DNA of 64,000 nucleotides from an uncultured Clostridia bacterium (GCA_944384265.1 CALWSR010000004.1:47100-111099), one strand, 5' to 3'. Shown: positions 45,402-55,898, numbered from the stretch's first letter. Numbers and translations: made by a program. The notes: generated by a model not told the origin, from the letters alone.

Positions 45402-45438
45402 AAGGGACAAAAGGAAAGCCCTCCTTTTGTCCTTTTTG
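45402..45438 (+). terminator. Terminator after rnc
   Basis: GGGACAAAAGGA pairs with TCCTTTTGTCC and a T run follows. smc, usually next after rnc, is not here. Confidence 0.85.
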
Positions 45439-46292
45439 AATGAAAAAACCAATGAATGTTTATCTATATCATTTGATATAACAAGGGATTTGTATTAGAC
45501 ACAATGAAAACAATTTCTATTTATTTTAGCAAAGGCTGTTTTAAAATAAATTTGATGTCATATAGCTTTCTGGCGGCGGATAGCCTCAGCAGAGGATATG
45601 GAAAAAAATTACAATCAAAAAAGAAAGGCTTCAAAGGTACAAAAAGTATGTTATTTTTAAAAAATAAAATATTGCATTGACAGTTTATTTTTATACTATG
45701 CTGTCATTAAAATTTGATTTTGTCACAATGAAATACAATGGCTATGTTAAAAAAAGGGGTAAATATTTGATTTTAGCAAAGGCTTTTTATATTAGGTTTA
45801 TGTGAATTTGGCTGGCATATAAAAAAGCATAGAGAGAATAGAGCTAAAAAAGAATGGAAGCAAAATAGAAGGATATATGTGAAATGAAGAATGCTCTATA
45901 AATGGCAGAAAAATATAAAATTTCTCTCAAGGGCCGGTAAAAATAAATGTATTTAGGAGAAATTGTGTAAAGGCGAGAGAGAATGAAAAATATTTTAGTA
46001 TCAAAAACGCTGCACATTGAAATCATAATTATGATTGATGCTATGATTTCAGCGCAGAACAGTTTACAAGGGCTTTTCACAATAAAAGTGAAAAACACAG
46101 CATAGATATATAAATTGAAAATACAGATATGGGAGAAGAAGGTTTTGGACAAAGGGCTGTTTTGCTGATGCAGTGGAAGAGAATGAGATAAAAAAGTACA
46201 CAAAAAACCAGCCCTAAAAAACAGGATAGGACAAATCAAATACCAAGGAAAGAGTATGTTGATGGCAGTACACAAAACAATAGAACAAAATA
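45439..46292. other. 850-bp AT-rich stretch without a convincing gene
   Basis: A 152-codon minus-strand frame (45844-46302) is open but has no ribosome site, is full of F, I, S and C in shadow-like composition, and shows no motif, so I do not call it. An interrupted inverted repeat (TGAAATCATA.. with ..TATGATTTCA, about 46016-46052) lies inside it. The stretch may be a decayed gene. Confidence 0.5.
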
Positions 46293-46317
46293 AAACAGCC
46301 ATTTTCAGTGGCTGTTT
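46293..46317 (-). terminator. Terminator of the phzF-type gene
   Basis: AAACAGCCA (46293-46301) and TGGCTGTTT (46309-46317) form a hairpin; on the minus strand a T-rich tract follows. Confidence 0.7.
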
Positions 46318-46414
46318 AGAAATGTCCTATTATATGAATTTTTCTCTGTTCCATTGCCAAAACAAACAGAGGTATCTCTGTTGCGGAAACCACCGGATGA
46401 TGGTTTGAATGGAA

Positions 46415-47194
46415 TCAGCATTCAATTTTTAAATCTGCAATGGAATACAACACAGCTTTTCCGCTTAAAATGACTCTGCTGCCATTGTATCTGCAATATA
46501 ACATACCGCCTCTTTCTGAGGCTTGATAGGCCACAATGCTGTTTTTTTGCAGTTTGTTTGCCCAATAGGGAACAATATGACAATGGCCGGAGCCGCAAAC
46601 AGGGTCTTCCAAAACATTTAGCTTGGGTGCGAAGCTGCGAGATATGCAGTCTGTTTCTGTTGCTTTGGCTGTGGCTTGCAGCAACAGTCCATCCAGCTGC
46701 TTTAATTTTTCCATATTTGGCTTTAAGCCTCTGAGTATATCCTCATTTTCAAATACACAAAGCAAATCTCGTCCCATATAGGCCTCCAGAGGCTCTGCAC
46801 CAATGGCCTCTGTCATTTTTTGTGTGACAGGAACAGGCTTTAAAGAGTATGCAGGAAAATCCATTTCATATAAATCCCCTTTTTGCAATACAGTCAAATC
46901 TCCGCTTTTCGTATCAAAAACAATTTTGCTGCAGCCTTTTTCTATTTCATTGAGTATGACAAAGGCACAGGCCAATGTTGCATGGCCTACCAAATCAATT
47001 TCTGCCGCCGGTGTAAACCATCTCAATTTATATTTTTCATTTTCTTTGACGGCAAATGCTGTTTCTGACAAATTATTTTCTTTTGCAATGTTTTTCATCA
47101 TATCATCAGACAACCATTTATCCAAAATGCAAATGGCGGCAGGATTGCCGCAAAAAAGCTTGTCTGTAAAAGCATCTACAATATATTGCTTCAT
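46415..47194 (-). CDS. PhzF-family isomerase/epimerase-like protein
   Basis: 259 residues. KQYIVDAFTDKLFCGNPAAICIL carries the catalytic-region motif FxGNPAA, AAEIDLVGHATLACAFV matches the GHAT motif, and DPVCGSGHCHIVPYWA the C-terminal GSGxxH-type motif. The family includes phenazine and diaminopimelate-epimerase-like folds; the substrate of this solitary member is unknown. Start ATG at 47194 with AAAGGAG; the frame runs 36 codons further upstream across the promoter. Confidence 0.9.
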   Translation of the reverse strand: MKQYIVDAFTDKLFCGNPAAICILDKWLSDDMMKNIAKENNLSETAFAVKENEKYKLRWFTPAAEIDLVGHATLACAFVILNEIEKGCSKIVFDTKSGDLTVLQKGDLYEMDFPAYSLKPVPVTQKMTEAIGAEPLEAYMGRDLLCVFENEDILRGLKPNMEKLKQLDGLLLQATAKATETDCISRSFAPKLNVLEDPVCGSGHCHIVPYWANKLQKNSIVAYQASERGGMLYCRYNGSRVILSGKAVLYSIADLKIEC

Positions 47195-47233
47195 ATGTAT
47201 GCTCTCCTTTATAAACAGATTTGATATGCTTTT

Positions 47234-47262
47234 ATTATACGCAATGCTGCTGCAATAAACAA
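47234..47262 (-). promoter_or_regulatory. Promoter of the phzF-type gene
   Basis: On the minus strand TTGTTT (complement of 47257-47262), 17 nt, TATAAT (complement of 47234-47239), 40 nt before the start codon. Confidence 0.6.
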
Positions 47263-47440
47263 TATGAAAATCACTGATATTTATAAAAGGCAATGCAAGC
47301 ATATTTTAGAAACATTTCATAGACAGATGTGTGTAAAAAAATTTTGCATATGCAAAATAAAGGCTTTTATTTCAATGAAATTGTGATATAATAATGAATA
47401 AAGCGCCTTATTTCTACATTATTTAGGGGGAAAGAGATTT

Positions 47441-49513
47441 ATGAAAAAGGGAATGGAAAAAAGCAACATATCCTTTCGTTTAGGGGTAAAAGGAAAAATA
47501 TTATTAGGAATTATAGCACCGCTTATTGTGATTTTAGTCTTTATTGGCGTGTTTTTGGAAAGGGAAACCATATCCATTGTTTCCCAATTAAAGCAACAAA
47601 ATATTTCTGTTCAGACAGATTTAGCTGCAACAGAATCAGAAGCCTATTTTGAACCATATTTTTCAAATGCAAGAATCATAAAAAATTTGGATTCTGTACA
47701 GACACTGCTTCGTCAGGTAGAACAATCCAATGGAAGCCTTCGGTTTGAAGACTCTGATATTTTTCCTACAGTGATGGCAGATTTAAAGAAGGTATATCAA
47801 GAGCAAGGCTCTGATGTAATGGCTGTTTGGGTAGTGGGGGTAAAAAATAGTCAGTTAATGCAGTCCAATGATTATGTATCAGACAGCTCCTATGTGCTTT
47901 CTGAAAGACCTTGGTATCAATTATTGCAGGAAAGAGGCGGCATAGAAACCCTTTCCGGAGCATATGAGGATGCAGGCAGCGGACAGTTAATTGTATCTGC
48001 GGCTGTGCCTGTGTATGATGATACCCAGCAAATGATAGGCATTGTAGGCATGGACATTATGCTGGATAGCCTGACACAGTCCATAGGTACCATTCAAATA
48101 GGCAATACAGGACATATCATTGTTTATGATGCAGATAAAAACATTGTTTATCATCCAAACAGTTCCTATATCCTTAAAAATATAGAGGATATCAATTATT
48201 CTTCTGATTCCACAATAAAGTCAACAATTTTAAATAATGCATCTGTGGATATTATAGCTTATGAGGAGGACAATGTTCCTTATTATGGCAGTGTGGTTTA
48301 TTTGGAAGATATTGACTGGAGTATTTTAGGCTCTATGTCAGAGCAGGAATATGTGCAGGAAGTGAAAAAAACAACAACGGTATTGGTTATAGGATTTGGC
48401 ATTTGTGCTTTGCTTTTGATTGTTGTATGTATTATACTGGCAAACTCCATTGTACGCCCCATCAAAAAATTAAATGGGGTATCCAGAAATCTGGCAGACG
48501 GCAATTTGGATACAGAGGTTATGGTAACCTCTAAAGATGAAATTGGTCAGCTGGCAGAAAGTATTTCAGCCATTGTAGCACGTTTAAAGACATATGTTTT
48601 GTACATAGATGAGATATCTGCTGTGCTGGGAGGACTTGGAAGGGGCAATCTGATTTTTGAATTAAAGCAGGAGTATCAAGGGGAATTCAACCGTTTGAAG
48701 GTGGCTTTAAATGAGATACAAAAGTCATTATCCAGCACCATGTTTCAGATTACAGATTCTGCCGACCAGGTGGCAAGCAGCTCAGGACAGATTGCCATTG
48801 CATCCCAATCCCTTGCCCAAGGAGCTGTGGAGCAGGCAAGTACCGTAGAAGAGCTGGCTGCCACCATACAGGACTTGTCGCAAAATTCTGTAAAAGAATC
48901 GGAAAATGCAGTACAGACAAGCAAAGAAGTAGAAAAAATAGGCTTGGAGCTGCAAGAGAGCAATCAATATATGAAGGATATGCTCAAAGCTATGGATAAC
49001 ATCACCACCCAATCCAATGAGATTGGAAAAATTATCAAAACAGTGGAAGACATTGCATTCCAAACCAATATATTGGCATTGAATGCGGCAGTGGAAGCGG
49101 CCAGAGCAGGCGCAGCCGGAAAGGGCTTTGCTGTTGTGGCAGATGAGGTTAGAAACTTGGCAAGCAAAAGCGGAGAAGCTGCAAAAAATACAACCATTTT
49201 GATATCAAGCTCCATAGATGCCATCAATGAAGGTGTGGAAATTGCAAACAAAACTGCGCTATCTCTTGAAAAAGTGGCAGAAAAGGCAATTCAGGTGGCT
49301 GATGTCATTGACCATATTGCAACAAGCTATCATGACCAAGCCATCAGTATGGAACAAATTTCAAATGGTATCAATGAAATTTCTTCTGTAACACAAACAA
49401 ACTCTGCAACTGCCCAAGAAAGCGCTGCTTCCAGTGAGGAGCTTTCAGGACAGGCAAATGTGATGAAATCATTGGTAGGACAATTCCAATTGGATGACAA
49501 ATTTCATAATTGA
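47441..49513 (+). CDS. Methyl-accepting chemotaxis protein with dCache-type sensor
   Basis: 690 residues. Transmembrane spans near 22-42 and 305-325 enclose a periplasmic-side (external) domain of about 260 residues with [11 protein letters not shown] and [19 protein letters not shown], the double-Cache pattern for small ligands. HAMP ([21 protein letters not shown]) and the signalling domain follow, with the hairpin tip [22 protein letters not shown] and [13 protein letters not shown]. No flagellar or che genes adjoin. Sensing amino acids or organic acids is the usual role of such domains; the ligand is not readable here. A TATAAT at 47387 may be its promoter. Confidence 0.92.
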   Translation: MKKGMEKSNISFRLGVKGKILLGIIAPLIVILVFIGVFLERETISIVSQLKQQNISVQTDLAATESEAYFEPYFSNARIIKNLDSVQTLLRQVEQSNGSLRFEDSDIFPTVMADLKKVYQEQGSDVMAVWVVGVKNSQLMQSNDYVSDSSYVLSERPWYQLLQERGGIETLSGAYEDAGSGQLIVSAAVPVYDDTQQMIGIVGMDIMLDSLTQSIGTIQIGNTGHIIVYDADKNIVYHPNSSYILKNIEDINYSSDSTIKSTILNNASVDIIAYEEDNVPYYGSVVYLEDIDWSILGSMSEQEYVQEVKKTTTVLVIGFGICALLLIVVCIILANSIVRPIKKLNGVSRNLADGNLDTEVMVTSKDEIGQLAESISAIVARLKTYVLYIDEISAVLGGLGRGNLIFELKQEYQGEFNRLKVALNEIQKSLSSTMFQITDSADQVASSSGQIAIASQSLAQGAVEQASTVEELAATIQDLSQNSVKESENAVQTSKEVEKIGLELQESNQYMKDMLKAMDNITTQSNEIGKIIKTVEDIAFQTNILALNAAVEAARAGAAGKGFAVVADEVRNLASKSGEAAKNTTILISSSIDAINEGVEIANKTALSLEKVAEKAIQVADVIDHIATSYHDQAISMEQISNGINEISSVTQTNSATAQESAASSEELSGQANVMKSLVGQFQLDDKFHN

Positions 49514-49547
49514 GAATATATAAAAGGGCTTTGCAAAGAAAGCAGTG

Positions 49548-49582
49548 AAAAAGGCACCGGCTTTAGCCGATGCCTTTTTTTA
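49548..49582 (+). terminator. Terminator after the MCP gene
   Basis: AGGCA-x-CGGC pairs with GCCG-x-TGCCT around loop TTTA, followed by a T run. Confidence 0.85.
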
Positions 49583-49749
49583 AAATATGGCATATAAAAA
49601 GTATATGAAAGCACAGCAGTATTTTCAAATGTCTTTTTATTGCTGTAAACAAATTTTCTGTTGCAGAATCCATTTCTATCAATGCTTTGTTTGAGAGCTT
49701 TTTGCTGTTTTAAAAGCCAATGCTTTGGCAATTGGTGCTATTTTTGATA

Positions 49750-49807
49750 TTGACAATAAAAATGATATTTGTTATAATATAACAGTGTTATATAACACTG
49801 TTATATT
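49750..49807 (+). promoter_or_regulatory. Perfect sigma-A promoter overlapped by a perfect 32-bp palindrome (tetR)
   Basis: TTGACA (49750-49755), 17 nt, TATAAT (49773-49778). Positions 49776-49807 form a perfect palindrome, all 16 pairs, with half site ATAACAGTGTTAT. It covers the end of the -10 box and the expected transcription start, so a repressor bound there would block the promoter. The TetR gene starts 17 nt later, so autoregulation is very likely. Confidence 0.85.
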
Positions 49808-49823
49808 CTTAGGAGGTTTCCCT

Positions 49824-50441
49824 TTGAATCATACAGATTTAAAAACAAGAGAAAACATTCTTTTGGCAGGCAAAGAGGAATTTTTAAAAAAGGGGTTTCA
49901 TCATGCTTCATTGAGAAACATTGTAAAAAGTGCAGGTGTTACCACAGGGGCTTTTTATGGATATTATAAAAACAAAGAGGCACTTTTTGATGCATTGGTA
50001 CAGGAGCAAAAACAACATTTTTTGTATTGCTTTGAAAAAGCACAAAGAGATTTTGCAAATTTGCCCCCTCAGCAGCAGCCGGAAAATATGGGAGAGATTT
50101 CCGGAAGCTGTATGCTCAATTTATTGGAATATATGTATGAAAACATGGAGTCCTTTCAGCTGCTTTTGTGCTGTGCAGAAGGTACAAAGCACAGTGGCTT
50201 TTTGGATACCCTTGTAGAAATTGAGGTGGCCGGAACACATCAGTTTATGAATGTGCTAAAGCAAATGGGCCATCCCATCAAAGAAATTGATTTGCAGCTG
50301 GAGCATATGCTGATAAGCGGTATGTTTGGAGCATTTTTTGAAACGGTAATACACAATATGCCAAAAGAAAGAGCAGTGCATTATATAAAAGAATTAAAAG
50401 AATTTTATATGGCAGGCTGGCAAAAAATTTTAGGGCTGTAA
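49824..50441 (+). CDS. TetR-family repressor
   Basis: 205 residues. TRENILLAGKEEFLKKGFHHASLRNIVKSAGVTTGAFYGYYKNKEALF is a standard TetR helix-turn-helix; the rest is the helical ligand-binding domain. Start is TTG at 49824, 7 nt after AGGAGG; the longer frame would translate through the operator. It precedes two ABC transporter genes by 74 nt and probably controls itself and them in response to a molecule the pair transports. Confidence 0.88.
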   Translation: MNHTDLKTRENILLAGKEEFLKKGFHHASLRNIVKSAGVTTGAFYGYYKNKEALFDALVQEQKQHFLYCFEKAQRDFANLPPQQQPENMGEISGSCMLNLLEYMYENMESFQLLLCCAEGTKHSGFLDTLVEIEVAGTHQFMNVLKQMGHPIKEIDLQLEHMLISGMFGAFFETVIHNMPKERAVHYIKELKEFYMAGWQKILGL

Positions 50442-50465
50442 AAGGCTCTTTTATTTTTCAAATGT

Positions 50466-50501
50466 AGTTAGCATAAACTAACTTTATTTTATGATAATCA
50501 T
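50466..50501 (+). promoter_or_regulatory. Candidate metal-regulator sites before the ABC pair
   Basis: AGTTAG-6 nt-CTAACT (50466-50483) is a perfect inverted repeat of the DtxR/IdeR style. ATGATAATCAT (50491-50501) is close to a Fur half-site and nearly palindromic. Both lie within 50 nt of the ABC start codon. Assignment to iron regulators is inference. Confidence 0.4.
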
Positions 50502-50515
50502 AGGAGGAATGAAAT

Positions 50516-52294
50516 ATGAAAAAAGAATCTCATTTAAAAAGACTTCTTGATTATGCCGGAGGCTATCGCTATCTTTCATTTGCTTCCTGGATACTTTCGG
50601 CAGTCAGTGCATTTGTAGCATTGGTACCTTTTTGGTATATTTGGAAAATCATAAAAGAAGTACTTTCTGTGGCCCCCCATTTTTCCATGGCAGAAAATTT
50701 GGCTTACAATGGCTGGATGGCAGTGGGATTTTCTGTGACAGCCCTTTTGATTTACATTGCCGCATTGATGTGCTCTCATATTGCTGCATTTCACATTGCG
50801 GCGAACATTCGCATTCAAACCATGGAGCATATCATCACATTGCCATTGGGTGCCGCAGAGAGCTTTGGCAGCGGAAAGCTGAGAAAAATTGTAAACGAAT
50901 CCAGTGCAGCAACAGAAAATTATTTGGCCCATAGATTGCCGGATAAAGCCAATGCCATAGCTACCCCCATAGGATTGATGATACTGCTGTTTGCATTTGA
51001 CTGGCGTTTGGGACTTTTCAGCTTGGCCCCTGTGGCATTGGCTTTTTTGATTATGCAGCGCATGACAGGAGAAAAAATGAGATATAAAATGACAGAATAC
51101 CAAAATGCATTGGCAGATATGGCAAATGAAGCGGTGGAATATGTCAGGGGAATGCCTGTGGTGAAAACATTTGGACAGACCATTTTTTCGTTTAAACGGT
51201 TTAAAGACTCCATAGATAATTATGGAAAATGGGTGATTGCCTATACAAAAGAGCTGCGTATGCCTATGCTTTTGTATACAGCAGCCATAAACAGTGTGTT
51301 TGTATTTTTGATTGGGGCTGCCTACCTTTTTTGGGAACAAAATACAGACAACGAATTTTTATTGCATCTTTTGTTTTATATTATTATAACACCCATTATT
51401 TCTGTAACATTGACCAGAATTATGTTTCAAAGTGAGGATGCCATGATTGTGGAAGATGCCATGAAACGAATTGACAGCATACTTCAGTTAAAGCCTTTGG
51501 CACAGCCTCAAAGCCCAAAGCAGCCAAAGGATGCTTCTGTCATGCTGTATGATGTTACATACAGCTATGATGGTCAAAAAAATGCACTGGAGCATATTTC
51601 ACTGCAAATCAAATCAGGAGAAACAGTAGCATTTGTAGGCCCGTCAGGAGGGGGAAAAACCACATTGGCCAATGTTGTTTCAAGATTTTTTGATGTGGAA
51701 AAAGGAAAGGTTTTGATTGGAGGTGTGGATGTAAAAGAAATCAAAAAAGAAGCATTGATGGACCATATTTCATTTGTGTTTCAAAACAGCAGGTTGATAA
51801 AGGCTTCTATATTGGAAAATGTGCGTCTGGCAAAGCCTTGGGCAACCAGAGAGGAGGTGCTTAAGGCATTAGAAGCGGCACAATGCATGGATATCATAGA
51901 AAAATTCCCACAAGGCATAGATACCATAATCGGCACAAAGGGCGTGTATCTTTCCGGAGGGGAACAGCAGAGAATTGCCATTGCAAGAGTGATTTTAAAA
52001 AACACGCCCATTATTATTTTAGATGAGGCCACAGCATTTGCAGACCCGGATAATGAAAGCCGTGTGCAGAAGGCTTTTTCAAAGCTGGCAAAGGAGAAAA
52101 CGGTGATTATGATTGCGCATAGACTCTCCACTGTGGTGGGTGCAGACCGAATTTTTGTATTAAAAGAGGGAAAAATAGCAGAGCAGGGAACACACAAAGA
52201 ATTGCTAAAGCAGCAAGGAGTTTATTATGATATGTGGCAGGATTACCAAACAGCTGTCAACTGGAAGGTGCAAAAGGAGGGAAGAAGCATATGA
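50516..52294 (+). CDS. ABC transporter, fused permease-ATPase, first subunit (YbtP/IrtA-like)
   Basis: 592 residues: six transmembrane helices, then an ATPase with Walker A GPSGGGKTT, signature LSGGEQQRIAIARV, Walker B IIILDEATAFADPDNE and H-loop IAHRLST. The DEATAFADP wording after Walker B is characteristic of the YbtPQ/IrtAB group, which import siderophores although built like exporters. It overlaps the second subunit by 4 nt (ATGA), so a heterodimer is expected. A TetR gene and possible metal-regulator sites lie upstream. The substrate is not proven; export of a toxic compound is the alternative. Confidence 0.88.
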   Translation: MKKESHLKRLLDYAGGYRYLSFASWILSAVSAFVALVPFWYIWKIIKEVLSVAPHFSMAENLAYNGWMAVGFSVTALLIYIAALMCSHIAAFHIAANIRIQTMEHIITLPLGAAESFGSGKLRKIVNESSAATENYLAHRLPDKANAIATPIGLMILLFAFDWRLGLFSLAPVALAFLIMQRMTGEKMRYKMTEYQNALADMANEAVEYVRGMPVVKTFGQTIFSFKRFKDSIDNYGKWVIAYTKELRMPMLLYTAAINSVFVFLIGAAYLFWEQNTDNEFLLHLLFYIIITPIISVTLTRIMFQSEDAMIVEDAMKRIDSILQLKPLAQPQSPKQPKDASVMLYDVTYSYDGQKNALEHISLQIKSGETVAFVGPSGGGKTTLANVVSRFFDVEKGKVLIGGVDVKEIKKEALMDHISFVFQNSRLIKASILENVRLAKPWATREEVLKALEAAQCMDIIEKFPQGIDTIIGTKGVYLSGGEQQRIAIARVILKNTPIIILDEATAFADPDNESRVQKAFSKLAKEKTVIMIAHRLSTVVGADRIFVLKEGKIAEQGTHKELLKQQGVYYDMWQDYQTAVNWKVQKEGRSI

Positions 52295-54021
52295 TAGAAA
52301 AGCTGCAGAAAAAATATGCATTGTCTGAGCAAGGTGCTAAGGATTTGATAAAGGGCTGCATTGCCTGCGCATTTCAAAACATTTCATTTATGTTTCCGGT
52401 AGCATTGCTTTATTGCTTGATTCAGGATTGTATGTACTCTGAAGGCATTGGGGCTAAGGGGGCTTTTTATGGCATAGGCTGTGTGCTTTGTATTGCTTTG
52501 ATTTTTTTGACAACATGGTTTCAATACAATGCCACTTATTTTGCAACATACAAAGAAAGCGGCATTCGCAGAATTTCTTTGGCAGAAAAGCTGAGAAAAG
52601 TGCCTTTGTCTTATTTTGGAAAAAAGGATTTGGCAGATTTGACCAGTACCATCATGGCAGACTGCACATTTTTGGAGCAATCCTTTTCCCATTTTATACC
52701 GGAGCTGGCAGGCTCGGTTGTTTCTACATTATTGATTAGCATTGGATTGCTTTTGTTTGACTGGCAAATGGCTTTGGCGGCTCTTTGGGTATTGCCTGTA
52801 TCCTTTGCCATTGTATATTTTTCTTCAGGTGTGCAGGAAAGGCTGAATAAAAAGCAAATGGATGCAAAAATGGATTGTGCCGATGGCATACAGGAGTGTA
52901 TTGAATGCCTTCAGGATTTAAAAGCAAATAATGGAGAACAAAATTATTTGAAGGGCTTGATTGCAAAAATCCATGCTGTGGAAAACAGAGCAATATTATC
53001 AGAATTCGGCACAGCAGTATTTGTGGTTTCTGCCGCACTGATATTGAAGCTTGGCATTGCCACAGTGGCATTGACAGGCTCCCTACTGTTGATAGAAGAA
53101 AAAATAGATGTATTTACATTTTTTATGTTTTTGGTTGTGGTTTCCAGATTGTATGACCCTTTGCAGAGTGTATTGCAAAACCTTGCGGCAATCATATCCA
53201 CAAGAACAAATATTGCAAGAATGAATGAAATATTTGACCACACCACACAGGAAGGCAGCAATGTGCTGACAAACAAAGGATATGACATTGTGTTTGACCA
53301 TGTAAAATTTGCTTATCACAGAGGTGAAACCATATTGCAGGATGTATCATTTGAAGCAAAGCAAGGAGAGGTAACGGCATTGGTGGGGCCTTCCGGAGGA
53401 GGAAAAACAACGGCTTCCCGTTTGGCCGCCCGCTTTTGGGATATCAACGAAGGCACCATTACAGTGGGGGGAATGGATATTTCTAAAATAGACCCTGAAA
53501 CACTGCTATCTTTGTATGCCATTGTTTTTCAGGATGTAACGCTGTTTCATAACACCATATTAGAAAATATTCGTGTGGGAAAAAAGGATGCCAGTGATGC
53601 AGAAGTGATTGCAGCAGCAAAATTGGCAAATTGTGAAGCATTTGTAGAAAACCTCCCTGAAAAATGGAATACATTGATTGGTGAAAATGGCTGCACACTT
53701 TCGGGAGGGGAAAGACAGAGAATTTCCATTGCCAGAGCATTTTTGAAAAATGCCCCCATACTATTGCTGGATGAGGCCACCGCCTCTTTAGATGTGGAAA
53801 ATGAAAGTGCCATACAAAATGCACTTTCTAAATTGATTCAAAACAAAACGGTTTTGCTCATAGCCCATAGAATGAGAACAGTGGCAGGCGCAGACAAAGT
53901 GGTGGTTTTGGCAAATGGCATTGCAGCAGAGCAGGGACCTCCTCAGAAGCTGCTGCAAAAGCATGGAATGTATGAAAAAATGGTTCATTTGCAGACAGAA
54001 AGCCAAAGCTGGTCATTGTAA
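52291..54021 (+). CDS. ABC transporter, fused permease-ATPase, second subunit (YbtQ/IrtB-like)
   Basis: 576 residues with the same architecture: six helices, Walker A GPSGGGKTTASR, signature LSGGERQRISIARA, Walker B LLLDEATASLDVENE, H-loop IAHRMRT. Both subunits keep the catalytic Glu after Walker B, so both ATP sites look competent. ATG at 52291 overlaps the previous stop. From its end to 54300 (about 280 bp) I see no further gene. Confidence 0.88.
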   Translation: MIEKLQKKYALSEQGAKDLIKGCIACAFQNISFMFPVALLYCLIQDCMYSEGIGAKGAFYGIGCVLCIALIFLTTWFQYNATYFATYKESGIRRISLAEKLRKVPLSYFGKKDLADLTSTIMADCTFLEQSFSHFIPELAGSVVSTLLISIGLLLFDWQMALAALWVLPVSFAIVYFSSGVQERLNKKQMDAKMDCADGIQECIECLQDLKANNGEQNYLKGLIAKIHAVENRAILSEFGTAVFVVSAALILKLGIATVALTGSLLLIEEKIDVFTFFMFLVVVSRLYDPLQSVLQNLAAIISTRTNIARMNEIFDHTTQEGSNVLTNKGYDIVFDHVKFAYHRGETILQDVSFEAKQGEVTALVGPSGGGKTTASRLAARFWDINEGTITVGGMDISKIDPETLLSLYAIVFQDVTLFHNTILENIRVGKKDASDAEVIAAAKLANCEAFVENLPEKWNTLIGENGCTLSGGERQRISIARAFLKNAPILLLDEATASLDVENESAIQNALSKLIQNKTVLLIAHRMRTVAGADKVVVLANGIAAEQGPPQKLLQKHGMYEKMVHLQTESQSWSL

Positions 54022-54300
54022 AACAGTAGTCAAAAATGCTTTGATGAGGATATTGAGCATACAATATGATATCAGAGGGCTTGGGGAAAAGAGCTGTTTT
54101 GGGGATAAAATACCATCCATGATGCATAAAAAGACCAAAAAGTGGATAGAAATTTATTTTTGAAAGGAAGCTGTGAAAAAGGATATAAAAATGAAATGGA
54201 AATGTTTTTTATGGTATGGCCCATTGTTTGCAGATGACAATATGAAATAGTATAAAAGCATTGACAGAAAATGTAAAAAGCCTTTTTTACATATACTATC

Positions 54301-54341
54301 AAAAAACAGCCGGCGTTATGAAAATGACGGCTGTTTTTTTG
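54301..54341. terminator. Convergent terminator
   Basis: AAAAAACAGCCG (54301-54312) and its exact complement (54329-54340), with A and T tracts on either side, serve both the ABC genes and the opposing permease gene. Confidence 0.85.
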
Positions 54342-54347
54342 ATAGGC

Positions 54348-55463
54348 TTAAAAAAATTTAGAGCTTAACAGCAATAAAATCAGAAAAAACAGATTCCACC
54401 ATGTAAATTGAAAAAGGTATTTTCTTTTGTCATGGGGATATTCCAAAACCATTTGTTTATAAGAAATAAGACTTGCCATGGAGGCAATGAGTGTGCCAAG
54501 CCCGCCAATATTGACCCCCACAATCAATTCCTCCCATTGCAGTGTAAAGCCAGAGAGCAGTAGTGCAGCAGGCACATTGCTGATGATTTGGCTGATGAGT
54601 ATGGCAGTCAGCATTTCCTGTCCCTGTACAATTTTTGCAATAAAGCTATGAAATATGGGAAACCGTCCTATGTTTCCTATCAATATAAAAAAGGCTAAAA
54701 ATGTAAAAAGCAAGCTGTAATCCACTTTTTTAAAAAGGGCTTTATTATCTGCCAAAATACCGCCTATAATCAGCAGCAAAAGTATGGTAACAGGCAATAT
54801 TCTAATGACACTGAAAAGACAAAGCAAAAATAAAATGCCATAATAAAATACCTTTTTGCAGTTTAGATGGGCTTGAGAAATATTAATTTGCTCAAAAGGC
54901 ATTTTTTCTTTATAAAAAATATGTATGACAATAAAAATACCGCCGGCAGCCAGCATCACATAGGGAAATGTAATTTTTATAAACTCCTTTATAGAAAAGC
55001 CGGAAATACTGTATAAATAAAGATTTTGAGGATTTCCCACCGGTGTAAACATACTGCCCAAATTTGCCGCAATGGTTTGCAGTACAATGGTGATACAAAT
55101 AAGCTGTTCTTTTTTCACCAGCTTTAAAATCATAATACATAAAGGCACAAATGTGATGAGGGCCACATCATTTGTAATAAACATACTGCTGAAAAAACAT
55201 AAAAAAACCAATATACAAACAAGCCCTTTTTGTGTATGAACGGTTTTTAAAAGCTTTCCGCTTATCAAATGAAATAGGCCAATATCCTGCATACCTGCCA
55301 TAACAATCATAAGACAAAACAACAAAATGAGTGTCCTAAAATCAACATAATGGATATATTGTATGTCAGGGGGTGTAAAAAAGCATGAAAAAAATGCCAA
55401 AAAGCAGGCAACAAAAAGAATGGATTCTTTTTTTAAAAAAAGTAATATGTTTTTGGATATCAT
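54348..55463 (-). CDS. Ion transporter superfamily permease (SLC13/ArsB-like)
   Basis: 371 residues, ten or more hydrophobic spans. FITNDVALITFVPLCIMI and NLGSMFTPVGNPQNLYLY match the TxNDVALI and GNPQN motifs of the ArsB/NhaD and SLC13 superfamily, and ISNVPAALLLSGF the repeated SNVPA motif of the second half. Such carriers move anions such as arsenite, dicarboxylates or phosphonates. It stands alone, convergent with the ABC pair and divergent from the nan cluster; substrate unknown. Upstream 55464-55760 shows only AT-rich DNA and a plus-strand frame without a good ribosome site. Confidence 0.8.
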   Translation of the reverse strand: MISKNILLFLKKESILFVACFLAFFSCFFTPPDIQYIHYVDFRTLILLFCLMIVMAGMQDIGLFHLISGKLLKTVHTQKGLVCILVFLCFFSSMFITNDVALITFVPLCIMILKLVKKEQLICITIVLQTIAANLGSMFTPVGNPQNLYLYSISGFSIKEFIKITFPYVMLAAGGIFIVIHIFYKEKMPFEQINISQAHLNCKKVFYYGILFLLCLFSVIRILPVTILLLLIIGGILADNKALFKKVDYSLLFTFLAFFILIGNIGRFPIFHSFIAKIVQGQEMLTAILISQIISNVPAALLLSGFTLQWEELIVGVNIGGLGTLIASMASLISYKQMVLEYPHDKRKYLFQFTWWNLFFLILLLLSSKFF

Positions 55464-55779
55464 TTTATTTTCTTCTTTCTATATTTATAATAGCAAAAAG
55501 TGGATTTGCTTTCCTTCTTTTCCATGTATCAACAAAATGAGAATGAAAAAACATATTTTGCTGTCAGTATTTAATATTATAATAACATTTGTTTTTTTGC
55601 AATATGTTTTTGTATCTAAAGCAAATATGTGTTGTCTACAAAAATGTGATGGATGTGCTTCAAAAAAATATGGTATTTTTGTGAAAAAAAACAAATGGAA
55701 GAAAAAACATTCTATTATAAATTATGCATATAAAAATATAGCTGATTTCCATAAGATATTGTGAAAAAGTGAATATATG

Positions 55780-55836
55780 GAAAGTACTTTCAGCATAGAC
55801 AGTTTTTGTTGAAAATAATTTTAAAGCTGTTATACT
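55780..55836 (+). promoter_or_regulatory. Promoter and candidate RpiR operator of the nan operon
   Basis: Perfect 12-bp palindrome GAAAGTACTTTC (55780-55791), then TTGAAA (55809-55814), 16 nt, TATACT (55831-55836), 62 nt before nanE. RpiR-family regulators often bind TGAAA/TTTCA-type inverted repeats, and an RpiR gene lies in this operon. Confidence 0.55.
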
Positions 55837-55898
55837 TAAGTCCAACAACACAAGTCACAACACAAAAAGAGAAGAAAGAGAATGGAGGGGATTTGTCA

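Noticed and set aside
45844..46302. 152-codon minus-strand frame after rnc
   Set aside because: No ribosome site, no family motif, and a composition (F, I, S, C) expected from AT-rich noncoding DNA. Its start lies beside the terminator of the next gene.
55363..55764. 133-codon plus-strand frame before the nan operon
   Set aside because: Its first third overlaps the permease gene on the other strand. The later part has a cysteine cluster but no ribosome site and continues as low-complexity lysine and asparagine.
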